From positions 1 to 14,430 of the forward strand of contig CAMLOU010000110.1 in NCBI GenBank assembly GCA_946481735.1: 14,430 nucleotides of DNA, written 5' to 3'. Below, piece by piece: positions 7,601 through 14,430 of the stretch. The notes under the pieces were generated by a model that was given only the letters and a program-made list of their open reading frames with translations, was not told the DNA's origin and searched no databases. The DNA comes from an uncultured Cellvibrio sp. GTDB taxonomy: Bacteria; Pseudomonadota; Gammaproteobacteria; Pseudomonadales; Cellvibrionaceae. Position 1 is the first letter of the stretch. The number at the start of each line of letters is the position of its first letter. A program made the translations under genes and the position numbers.

Positions 7601-8673
7601 GTGTTGGCTTCCACGATGGTGGCACCTCGCAAGTCGATGGTTTGATTGTGATGAGCATTGATGATGGTGTTGGCACTGTTACCGGAACGGACAGCACTGC
7701 GCGCGCGGATCTCGATCCATTGTTTGATGCAATAGTCGTTGTGTTTAACGGCACGGCAGAGACTATCTCTCACGATGTCATCACCTCCACAGGATTTGAG
7801 TTACATCCGATTCAAATGATGTCTGCGGATGCAGTTGTGACGTCTGCCAGTTTTGCAGAAGGAGAGGAGGGCGGTACCTTTACTGTTCCCGCTTATACCA
7901 CGGCAATTTTTGTTAAAGCACAAGCCGGCGCACAAGGTGTAGGTTTATCCGCAACTGCAACTTCGGGTTATGAACCACCGGTTCCATATGGTGATACTGC
8001 GATTTATGTTCGTGGACAAATAACGATTCCGCAATGGGACCGCGCAGACGAACTAAATCAGCTGGTTTATGAGGGCGACGGTATCTATGCAGTGACCATA
8101 GATCTGTTACCCGGCACTTATGAATTCAAAGTGGCTTCAGCCGATTGGAGTACGGTGGATCGTGGCGTTGCACCTGATGCAGTAGATATCTCACTGGACG
8201 AGCCTGTCACCATGCAGCAGGGCGGAAGCAATATCACAATTACATTAACCACGGCCGGTAGTTATCGTTTCGAACTGAATGCGCTTGATGCGGCAGCCCC
8301 AACGATGGTGGTAAAAGACGCATTGGATATCTATAACGGCACGTCTATCTATGTTCGGGGAACCATCACCGATCCCGGTTGGGATACTGCAAACGAAACC
8401 AATGAGTTGGTCTATATGGGTGCCGGTATTTATCAGGTAACCATCAATGTTAATGCTGGCGATCACCAGTTTAAAATTGCTTCAGCTGATTGGAGCACTG
8501 TAGATCTGACGGCACTGGAAGGTGAAACGGCAGTGTCTTTTGGTGAGCCCAGAGCTGTAGTACGTCGATCAGGATTGGACACTAACATGACAATGTCCCT
8601 CGAGGCGGCAGGTAGTTATACGTTTACATTGGATACCTCGGACCCGAATACACCGATGTTTACTGTCGAGTAA
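4633..8673 (+). CDS. pulA: Lipoprotein pullulanase (alpha-1,6-glucosidase): CBM41, CBM48, GH13 and two C-terminal repeats
   Basis: 1346 residues, well above Klebsiella-type PulA (about 1,100). The lipobox LAGC puts the lipid on Cys23, and the following Gly favours the outer membrane. A Pro-rich linker precedes a CBM41 starch-binding domain (about 87-195). A linking domain and CBM48 (about 348-445; ISVWAPTAQ-like signature) follow, then GH13 from about 471 (YEMHVRDFS, NWGYDP). Catalytic residues are nucleophile Asp723 (GFRFD), acid/base Glu752 (YFYAEAW) and stabiliser Asp848 (KHDDETLW); the 29-residue nucleophile-acid spacing matches Klebsiella PulA. A pullulanase-type beta domain runs to about 1105. 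Two repeats of about 115 residues (1121-1233 and 1236-1346) close the protein. Region I reads DVVYPHT where the family has DVVYNHT. It should debranch alpha-1,6 links in starch, glycogen or pullulan at the cell surface. Start: GGGG about 11 nt upstream, plus the signal peptide. Confidence 0.93.
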   Translation: MFNLRNKLGLIALVCSLAGLAGCGGGSGTDSDKTPLLVCDDFEVILENGQCGEAPPPPPCPEGQIRVGNGACFVPDFPPPTYEPAEDEVVIYFNKTDKNFAGYTLHLWQDCGNGWADGVPTTWPNGPGVASTEDTHDPIYGAYFIVKTNLTGTCGNFIIKSGTGGGDAQTNDLRVDIVREGGPYDRMYFVIANETSLRNSRTSTSPICINDICEAYAPPALAISDVAAHWIDTNTILWGRDVTEVQLYASVDASITANEDGSVANGTLIAQLTLKDITETQAELAPHLSNYNAFNIELPVDDIKALLKQQLLIVGVDAEGQRHGTYIQKPLLLDALYTAGENDADEATLGVTYEGGNIGVSVWAPTAQNVELRVFSGNPLALESTQPMTLDATTGIWRYQGGAELDRKFYRFRVTGYNASTNNIEVLEVTDPNAISLSANGLHSQFVNFNDEDLKPAGWDAHVVPVVESPETMTIYEMHVRDFSIRDESTPAEHRGKYLAFTHTDTAPVQHLQALADAGLTHVHLLPVYDNSSVNEDESEQINLGSYVFELCQAVRPRNSAIVCNGEEANTATLLSVFESYRGDEDSARLLATAMSGYDGFNWGYDPQHFNAPDGSYATDPHGAARITEMRAMNMALHNMGLRVVLDVVYPHTAAAGIATANSTFDKIVPGYYYRTNVVTGDPETGTGAGPDTATEHRMMAKFVADSVVQWAEHYKVDGFRFDQSGYMPRDTLLEAYTAVQAVDPDNYFYAEAWTPAGGTSGDRIIARATQEALAGTGIGTFNDRMRDPLRELALINGGNQDALRAGLVGNLRDFLLVARSGNTIAASSVGAYNLDPQEAVNYVEKHDDETLWDWMHHPEALPVDATLENRVRIHNLTLSMPILSQGVPFIHMGSDILRSKSMSRNSYNAGDWFNYVDFTKQTNNWAVGLPIEPRDTVTDEHIRAVFNEGESTPDAQHIQLASDVFNEFLTIASSSPLFSLTSAQDVLDRVGFHDGGTSQVDGLIVMSIDDGVGTVTGTDSTARADLDPLFDAIVVVFNGTAETISHDVITSTGFELHPIQMMSADAVVTSASFAEGEEGGTFTVPAYTTAIFVKAQAGAQGVGLSATATSGYEPPVPYGDTAIYVRGQITIPQWDRADELNQLVYEGDGIYAVTIDLLPGTYEFKVASADWSTVDRGVAPDAVDISLDEPVTMQQGGSNITITLTTAGSYRFELNALDAAAPTMVVKDALDIYNGTSIYVRGTITDPGWDTANETNELVYMGAGIYQVTINVNAGDHQFKIASADWSTVDLTALEGETAVSFGEPRAVVRRSGLDTNMTMSLEAAGSYTFTLDTSDPNTPMFTVE

Positions 8674-8680
8674 CTCGACT

Positions 8681-8710
8681 GGTTGACCTGCACTTATGTG
8701 CAGGTCAACC
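8681..8710 (+). terminator. Strong hairpin between pullulanase and receptor 1
   Basis: A perfect 13-bp stem (8681-8693 with 8698-8710) with a TTAT loop, but no T run after it. A second small stem, GTCGAG/CTCGAC (8665-8670 with 8674-8679), surrounds the pullulanase stop codon. Without a T tract it is more likely a partial terminator or an mRNA processing or stability element that sets the enzyme-to-receptor ratio than a full stop. Confidence 0.55.
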
Positions 8711-8766
8711 AAGATAGGCCGCACGAATTTTGATAACAACAATGACATTGAGTAGAGAATAAATTC

Positions 8767-11703
8767 ATGAAAACATTCAATCCAAAACCACTAGGCGTTG
8801 TCATCGCCGCATTGACTTTGGGAGCAGCAGTATCATCGGTTAATGCACAGCAGGAACAAGCTGCAGCCAACGTACAAGTTGAAGAAATTGTTGTAACCGG
8901 TTTTGCCAAATCCCTGGCTAACTCTATTGATGCCAAACGCAATGCTGACACCGTTATCCAGGCAATTTCCGCAGCTGATATTGGCGGCTTGCCTGATGTT
9001 TCTATCGCTGATGCATTAAGTCGGGTTCCGGGTATTACTGTGACCCGCTCTGGTGGGCAGGCTGGCACAATTCAGGTGCGTGGTATGGGAGAAGGCTTTG
9101 TCTTTTCCACATTAAACGGTCGTGAACAAGTTTCGCCAAATGGCACCCGTGCAATGGAGTTCAGTCAATTTCCGTCGGAGCTGATTAATTCTGTTGCGGT
9201 GTATATGTCACCCAAGGCATCACTGATCGAGGGTGGTGTGGCAGGCACCGTAGAGTTGCAAACTGCTAATCCTCTGGATATGACCGAGAATCAGAAATTC
9301 CAGGTCAGTGTGCGAGGTAGTTATAACGATCAAGCCAGTGAGATATATGGTGCAGAAGAGATAGGAAAACGCTTTTCATTTTCATACCAGAAGAAGTTGT
9401 TGGATGATACCCTCGGCGTTAGCTTTGGTTATGCCAAGCTTATCCAACCGCGCGCAGCGGCACAATTCGAGCATTACAATTACGCCGATGCGCAAGTGAA
9501 CGGTATAGATGCGCGATTGAGTGATGGCTTTCAGATGATGCAGGATGGCGGTGAAGAAACCCGCGATGGTTATATGGCTGCTATTCAATTTGAACCCACT
9601 GAAAATCTATCAGTTCAATCCGATGTGTTCTATTCGGAGTTTGAATCCGATTCTTTCGGTCGGGGTTTCCGGATTCAGCCTTTGTCTGGTGCAAATGTTT
9701 CCAATCCGATTTTCTGGGGCGAAAACAATAACGTTGTAGGTGGCGAATTTGCCCTTCCACAGGGTAGTGGTACATCGCTAAACATTCAGGTAGCCAATGA
9801 CGATACATCGCAGACATATGACATCCTGTCGGGTGGCTTGAATGTTGAATGGCGGCAGGATGCCTGGACATTTTCGACCGACATCTCTCATTCTGAGGCA
9901 TCGGGATATCAAGCCACGGGTTTAACCCGGTCCCATCTCTATAAGCCAACTGACGATCTGGCAGCCAATCCCAGCGGCTGGGAGCGAGAGGACGATCAGC
10001 AAGTACGCTATCTGCTGGACGGAATAAATATTCCCAATGTTGCAATGAGTGCTGATTACACCGACACCAGCACCCTGCGTATGACGAGTTATGAGCGCTA
10101 TCCTCGTATTAACGAAGATCGTATAGACGCGATTCGGTTTGATGTGGCCTATGATTTGGACGTGCCAATGATCAGATCGGTAGAAAGCGGGGTTCGGTAC
10201 GCTGAGCGCAATCACCAAGAGCGGCGCCAAGTGTTTGTATATGGCGATGGTGCGGCGGGTATGATCTCGACAGACTACTCTTTGCCGATAACCGATGATT
10301 CTTCCAATGTTGTGAATTGGGAGGGCGACTTCGCTCACTTTCCATCGTTCCTTGCTGTTGATGGCGAAGCCATTATGCAGCGGGCACTACAGGATGGGTT
10401 GGTGTTAATGAGCCCATGGAATTTCAGTGGTAATGTGGATGATCCTATCGGTACATTTAATCCAGACGCCTACAATAATTTTGATAATTTACGGTCTCGC
10501 TCAATCGAACCTGCAGCGCGTTGGTCAGAGGGGCGTGCCTGGTCAATGCGCGAGCGAGCCGATATCGATGAAAACGTTCTCTCCTATTATCTGCAAGCAA
10601 ATATTGAAACCACACTTTTTGGTTTGGATGTTACGGGTAATATTGGTATACGTCGGGTAGAAACGGATCAGTCAAATATTTCGTTGGTAAATGTGGGCGG
10701 TGATGTGTCAAAGGGTGCGGTAACGATATGCGATGAGGTAGGTGATTGTCGTAGCGACCTGGCCTATCAGCGTGTCGGTGTAAAATATGGGAATACATTG
10801 CCATCGCTGAATTTGAATTTCCAACTGACAGATTCAGATCAATTGCGCTTTGCTGCCGCGCGCGTGCTGTCGCGTCCCCCCATCAACAAGCTGGCTACGT
10901 TTTCAGAAGGTAGTGTTGACACCACTAACCCTGAAGGGCCGACTTACAATTATGGCAGTGCTACTTCGCCGTTCTTGACGCCGTTTATTGCCGACCAAAT
11001 TGATCTCTCCTATGAACATTATATGGAGGAAAGTAACGGTGCATTTGTTGTTGCCCTTTACCATCGGGAAATTAAATCCTTCATTCAGGATACCTCAATT
11101 GAAGATTTCGATTTCGCCGCTAATGGATTTGATATCCCCGAAACAGCAATTGTTATACGCGGTGGTTTAGAAGTTGAGGAGCCGGTCAGGAACGGTACTT
11201 ATACATTTGCAATTAACAACGAGGAAGGTGGTTACATTCGTGGGCTAGAAGTTGCCTACACCCAAACCTTCAACTTTTTGCCTGAGTTTTGGTCCGGACT
11301 TGGCGTCAGTGGCAGTGTCTCATTGACAGATAGCGAGATCAGCGTGAACAACTCCCTAAGCCCAACAAACGAAACCTTACCGTTTCCTGGATTGGTAGAG
11401 AAATCAGGCAACTTAACCTTGTTTTACAGCTATGAAAACTTTGAAACACGTTTATCTACAACTTACCAGGACTCTTTTGTGGGTGAGGCCCGTAACGTTG
11501 AGATAGATCGTGTTATTTATGCGCCAGAGCTGGTGATGGATTATCAGGCCTCCTACAAGTTTGAGAGCGGTATTGATTTGGTGTTCTCCGTAAGTAACCT
11601 TACGAACGAGCCAAACAGAAGCTATATGTTGGATGAAGAACTGACACGTAAATTACAGTGGTTTGGGCGCACTTTTTATGTAGGTGCAAACTATACATTT
11701 TAA
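8767..11703 (+). CDS. TonB-dependent outer-membrane receptor 1 (TonB-Xanthomonas-Caulobacter family, probable maltodextrin uptake)
   Basis: 978 residues. The signal peptide is probably cleaved after VNA (residue 27). VEEIVVTGF (38-46) is a TonB-box-like segment with no preceding STN signalling domain. The plug domain carries PDVSIADALSRVPGI, IQVRGMGEGF, TLNGRE and GTVELQT. A 22-strand-type beta-barrel follows from about residue 180 and ends in NYTF with the terminal Phe expected for BAM-dependent assembly. Cys655 and Cys661 could form a small loop disulfide. Receptors of this subfamily include Caulobacter MalA for maltodextrins; the substrate here is inferred from the neighbours. The gene starts 93 bp after the pullulanase with no operator and no convincing promoter between, so it is probably its operon partner. 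The ribosome site (TAGAGAAT) is weak, which may keep translation low. Confidence 0.92.
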   Translation: MKTFNPKPLGVVIAALTLGAAVSSVNAQQEQAAANVQVEEIVVTGFAKSLANSIDAKRNADTVIQAISAADIGGLPDVSIADALSRVPGITVTRSGGQAGTIQVRGMGEGFVFSTLNGREQVSPNGTRAMEFSQFPSELINSVAVYMSPKASLIEGGVAGTVELQTANPLDMTENQKFQVSVRGSYNDQASEIYGAEEIGKRFSFSYQKKLLDDTLGVSFGYAKLIQPRAAAQFEHYNYADAQVNGIDARLSDGFQMMQDGGEETRDGYMAAIQFEPTENLSVQSDVFYSEFESDSFGRGFRIQPLSGANVSNPIFWGENNNVVGGEFALPQGSGTSLNIQVANDDTSQTYDILSGGLNVEWRQDAWTFSTDISHSEASGYQATGLTRSHLYKPTDDLAANPSGWEREDDQQVRYLLDGINIPNVAMSADYTDTSTLRMTSYERYPRINEDRIDAIRFDVAYDLDVPMIRSVESGVRYAERNHQERRQVFVYGDGAAGMISTDYSLPITDDSSNVVNWEGDFAHFPSFLAVDGEAIMQRALQDGLVLMSPWNFSGNVDDPIGTFNPDAYNNFDNLRSRSIEPAARWSEGRAWSMRERADIDENVLSYYLQANIETTLFGLDVTGNIGIRRVETDQSNISLVNVGGDVSKGAVTICDEVGDCRSDLAYQRVGVKYGNTLPSLNLNFQLTDSDQLRFAAARVLSRPPINKLATFSEGSVDTTNPEGPTYNYGSATSPFLTPFIADQIDLSYEHYMEESNGAFVVALYHREIKSFIQDTSIEDFDFAANGFDIPETAIVIRGGLEVEEPVRNGTYTFAINNEEGGYIRGLEVAYTQTFNFLPEFWSGLGVSGSVSLTDSEISVNNSLSPTNETLPFPGLVEKSGNLTLFYSYENFETRLSTTYQDSFVGEARNVEIDRVIYAPELVMDYQASYKFESGIDLVFSVSNLTNEPNRSYMLDEELTRKLQWFGRTFYVGANYTF

Positions 11704-11710
11704 TAACCTG

Positions 11711-11730
11711 CCCCTCGCCAAAGCGAGGGG
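11711..11730 (+). terminator. Rho-independent-like terminator after receptor 1
   Basis: CCCCTCGC (11711-11718), a CAAA loop and GCGAGGGG (11723-11730) form a perfect GC-rich 8-bp stem, followed by CTTTCCCTCCT. The T tract is short and interrupted. The position, 7 nt after the stop codon, is right for the end of the pullulanase-receptor operon. Confidence 0.75.
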
Positions 11731-11781
11731 CTTTCCCTCCTGTACCTCCCACTTTCACCATAACCAAACCGTCTGATAAAA

Positions 11782-11809
11782 CGCCAGGTTAATCAATTAT
11801 CATCTGGCG
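11782..11809. repeat. Inverted repeat in the intergenic region before receptor 2
   Basis: CGCCAGGT (11782-11789) and ATCTGGCG (11802-11809) can pair over 8 positions including one G-T, with a 12-nt loop. A small GACAG/CTGTC palindrome (11810-11820) follows. It could be a second transcript-end hairpin or a binding site; the role is unknown. Nothing else is evident from 11731 to 11876. Confidence 0.3.
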
Positions 11810-11877
11810 GACAGGCTGTCTCCATCTATGCTTTATATATTGAGCAATATGGCATCAGCGATAGAATTTAAGCTTAT

Positions 11878-11891
11878 TGCATACGTATGCG
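11878..11891. promoter_or_regulatory. TACGTA operator 7 (distal to the receptor 2 promoter)
   Basis: TGCATACGTATGCG, identical to operator 5. Its centre is 20 bp from operator 8. Confidence 0.8.
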
Positions 11892-11897
11892 ATCCGC

Positions 11898-11911
11898 TGA
11901 ATACGTATGCA
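11898..11911. promoter_or_regulatory. TACGTA operator 8 (proximal to the receptor 2 promoter)
   Basis: TGAATACGTATGCA, identical to operator 6, and likewise followed by two variable bases and CTATTGTGGG. Confidence 0.8.
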
Positions 11912-11916
11912 CGCTA

Positions 11917-11945
11917 TTGTGGGCATGTGTGCCACGACTTACTAT
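11917..11945 (+). promoter_or_regulatory. Probable promoter of receptor 2
   Basis: TTGTGG (11917-11922), a 17-bp spacer of unrelated sequence and TACTAT (11940-11945), the same hexamers and spacing as before the pullulanase. Conservation of the boxes while the spacer differs is good evidence that they are functional. The predicted leader is about 110 nt. Confidence 0.65.
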
Positions 11946-12064
11946 CCTCCAGAGGACAGAAACTCTGTTTACTGCATCGGGCACAGGTTAAAACACAGGC
12001 ATAACAATCGCTGACGACACTGTGCTTATAAAAAATAATAGTTATACCTCCACGGAGAGTCATC

Positions 12065-14430
12065 ATGAAAAAGCGCACTTTCAATCACGCATTGGCGTTA
12101 ATGTCTACCATGGCATTGGTGTCAGGCTCCCTTAATGTTTACGCCCAGGCTGAAGATGCCGCTCCTATCGAAGAAGTGGTTGTGACCGGTTTCCGGGCCA
12201 GTTTGCAAAACTCTATTTCTGCCAAGCAAAATGCGTCGTCAATTGTTGATGCGGTGTATGCAGAAGACATTGGTAAATTGCCGGATACCAGTATTGCCGA
12301 ATCTCTGGCGCGTCTGCCAGGTCTTGGCGGTGAGCGTCGCGACGGACGCACCAGCGGTATTTCGGTCCGTGGTTTTAACGAAAACTACGTGGCAACGACG
12401 ATGAATGGCCGTGAAATACTGGGCATTGGTGACAACCGTGGCGTTGAATATGACTTATACCCGTCGGAAATTATTTCCGGTGCCGTCGTTTACAAAACCC
12501 CTGATGCCAGCCTGGTTAATCAGGGATTAGGCGGTACGGTTGATTTACAAACCCTGCGTCCGCTTGAAAAAGATCGCATTATCGGCATCACCGGCAGCTA
12601 TGAAATGAACGAGTTGGAATCATCCAACCCGGACTATGATGATACCGGCCATCGTTTGGCGTTTACCTATTCTGATAAGTTTGCCGACGATACCATCGGC
12701 GTTGCACTGTCAATCGCGACCATGGAATCTCCCAGCCAGGAAGAACAGTTTCGTGCGTGGGGTTATGCCGATCTGGACAATGAGGGGCCTGGTGAAGTTG
12801 TTGCATTAGGCGGGCACGATTCCTATGTTCGTTCATCCATGATGGAGCGTGATACGTTTTCCGGCGTGGTTCAATTCGCGCCGAATGACCAATGGACGTT
12901 TACATTGGATGCGCTGTATATCGACTTTACTGACTCCAAAGTATTTCGCGGAATGGAGGAAGGCACGGTATGGGGCGGCGGTGTAACAAACGTTCACTCA
13001 ACCGTGGAAGACAACCTGGTTACCAGCGGTGAATGGAATGGTTTCCACAGTGTTATTCGTAACGATGGTGAAGTAAAAGACGGTGAACTGACAACATTCG
13101 GACTCAACGTTGAGTTCCAGATGTCGGATAATTGGAAACTGACGTTGGATGCAGCCACTGGCGAATCCTCAAAAGATCTGCTCAACGTTGAAAGCTATTC
13201 CGGTGTTGGGCGCGCGGGTACAGCCTCTCAGGGTGACCCGGCTGCACGTTCCTATGTACTGACTGGCAACGGTGTGCAGTACGGTCCCCATTCCTCAATC
13301 TCCATGCCGGATTATGCTGATCCAGCCAATATCCGTTTGGCCGGCCCGCAAGCCTGGGGCGGCGCTATTGCGCAAGTGGTTGGTCAGAATAACGCGCAAG
13401 ACGGTTTTGTTAATAACCCATTGTTTGAAGAAGACCTGGATACGCTGCGCTTACAGGCGGAAGGTGAAGTTGAGTTTTCCATCATCAACAGCGTTGAGTT
13501 CGGTGTTAATTACTCTGACCGCAGCAAATCAAAAATTAATTATGGCTCCTTCCTGATTGCGCCGGGATATTTTGCTGCGGACGGTGTGACGGTAGCGGGT
13601 GGTGATATTGCTGTGCCAGCGGATTACATTGTGGGCAGTGCTGATCTTAGCTTCCTGGGATTAGGCAGCGTGTTGGCCTATGACGGTATTGGTTTGTATA
13701 ACGACGGTATCTATCGCGAGGTCGTTGCCGACCAATACGAGCCATCCCGTTTGGGTGATACCTACGAGGTCAGCGAAAAAGTGACCACGGGTTATGCCAT
13801 GGCGAATTTCGAGTCCGGCATTATCTCCGGTAATCTGGGTGTGCAGGTTGTTCATAGCGATCAAAGCGCAACGGGTTTTGATGCCTATACCGGTGAAGAA
13901 GGCACGGTGGTGGCAACACCTGTTACAGGTGGCGATAAGTACACCAAAGTGCTGCCTAGCCTGAACATGAATTTCCAGGTCACTGACGATCAAATTGTGC
14001 GTTTTGCTGCTTCGAAAACAGCATCAAGAGCGCGGATGGATTCAATGAAGCCCGGCGACACCGTTAATTTCAGTTTCGACGCGGCGCGTCGCGGTAGTTC
14101 AGATCCTGATTTTAGTGCATGGGATGCTTCATCCGGTGATGCGGCGCTGAAGCCCATTGAAGCGGTTCAGGCAGACCTTGCCTACGAATATTATTATGCC
14201 GACGATGGCATGGTATCCGTTGCCGTTTTCCACAAAGACATCCAGAACTGGCACGTCAGCAATCGCACACTGACAGACTTTTCTGATTACGTGATTCCGG
14301 GTTACCACGACGCGGATATTCCTGAGCTGGTATCAACCACAGGTTATACCACCGCAATCGCTGAAGCGGGCGATGGTTACGTAACGGGTGCGGAATTCCA
14401 GGTCAGCTTGCCGTTCCATTTGTTCAGCGA
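12065..14430 (+). CDS. TonB-dependent outer-membrane receptor 2 (same family), cut by the right edge
   Basis: Translated from ATG at 12065; the frame stays open to the window end (788 codons). The start is set by GGAGAG about 6 nt upstream. The signal peptide is probably cleaved after VYA (residue 27). IEEVVVTGF (35-43) is the TonB-box-like segment. The plug carries PDTSIAESLARLPGL, ISVRGFNENYV, MNGRE and GTVDLQT, all aligning with receptor 1, though the barrel differs considerably. The last visible part (YVTGAEFQVSLP) is a late-barrel family signature, so perhaps 100-200 residues are missing. Unlike receptor 1 it has its own operator pair and promoter and a strong ribosome site, so it may be the main inducible maltodextrin porin. 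The substrate is inferred from the context. Confidence 0.92.
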   Translation, partial: MKKRTFNHALALMSTMALVSGSLNVYAQAEDAAPIEEVVVTGFRASLQNSISAKQNASSIVDAVYAEDIGKLPDTSIAESLARLPGLGGERRDGRTSGISVRGFNENYVATTMNGREILGIGDNRGVEYDLYPSEIISGAVVYKTPDASLVNQGLGGTVDLQTLRPLEKDRIIGITGSYEMNELESSNPDYDDTGHRLAFTYSDKFADDTIGVALSIATMESPSQEEQFRAWGYADLDNEGPGEVVALGGHDSYVRSSMMERDTFSGVVQFAPNDQWTFTLDALYIDFTDSKVFRGMEEGTVWGGGVTNVHSTVEDNLVTSGEWNGFHSVIRNDGEVKDGELTTFGLNVEFQMSDNWKLTLDAATGESSKDLLNVESYSGVGRAGTASQGDPAARSYVLTGNGVQYGPHSSISMPDYADPANIRLAGPQAWGGAIAQVVGQNNAQDGFVNNPLFEEDLDTLRLQAEGEVEFSIINSVEFGVNYSDRSKSKINYGSFLIAPGYFAADGVTVAGGDIAVPADYIVGSADLSFLGLGSVLAYDGIGLYNDGIYREVVADQYEPSRLGDTYEVSEKVTTGYAMANFESGIISGNLGVQVVHSDQSATGFDAYTGEEGTVVATPVTGGDKYTKVLPSLNMNFQVTDDQIVRFAASKTASRARMDSMKPGDTVNFSFDAARRGSSDPDFSAWDASSGDAALKPIEAVQADLAYEYYYADDGMVSVAVFHKDIQNWHVSNRTLTDFSDYVIPGYHDADIPELVSTTGYTTAIAEAGDGYVTGAEFQVSLPFHLFS

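Noticed and set aside
8730..8758. TTGATA as a separate promoter for receptor 1
   Set aside because: The -10 at 17 bp is TAGAGA, a poor match, and the start would fall at the ATG; no operator is present.
14374..14383. Another TACGTA palindrome near the window end
   Set aside because: It is inside the receptor 2 coding region and lacks the ATACGTAT core shared by the eight intergenic operators.

Overview
The window reads as a starch, glycogen and maltodextrin utilisation locus from a Gram-negative bacterium. Two TonB-dependent receptors of the TonB-Xanthomonas-Caulobacter type, two outer-membrane-type lipoprotein glycosidases and a cytoplasmic alpha-glucosidase point to a polysaccharide-degrading gammaproteobacterium. 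Cellvibrionales (Cellvibrio or Saccharophagus-like) or Alteromonadales is my best guess, but that is inference from gene content and style, not from a marker gene.

Layout. 1-1880 (minus): a GH15 glucoamylase-type lipoprotein whose C-terminus lies beyond the left edge. 1881-2496: a divergent control region with four copies of a TACGTA-centred palindrome and a possible 22-codon leader ORF. 2497-4170 (plus): a cytoplasmic GH13 alpha-glucosidase. 4171-4632: a terminator-like palindrome, two more operators, a promoter and a long leader with several inverted repeats. 4633-8673 (plus): a large lipoprotein pullulanase with CBM41, CBM48 and GH13 domains and two C-terminal tandem repeats. 8674-8766: a strong hairpin. 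8767-11703 (plus): TonB-dependent receptor 1, probably in the pullulanase operon. 11704-12064: a terminator, two operators and a promoter. 12065-14430 (plus): TonB-dependent receptor 2, cut by the right edge.

How it fits together (inference). The pullulanase debranches alpha-1,6 links at the cell surface, and the two receptors take up the maltodextrins. The GH15 enzyme releases glucose outside the cytoplasm, and the GH13 enzyme finishes short oligosaccharides inside. The unifying feature is a shared promoter design. Each of four transcription starts (GH15, GH13, pullulanase, receptor 2) is preceded by a pair of near-identical 14-bp palindromes (TGNATACGTATNCA type). The proximal one always ends 5 nt before a TTG-starting -35 box. 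The two pairs before the pullulanase and receptor 2 match at 42 of 47 positions, including the same 20-bp spacing. Sequence type suggests a LacI-family maltose regulator (MalR/SusR-like); position upstream of -35 suggests activation. Neither the regulator gene nor an inner-membrane sugar transporter is in the window.
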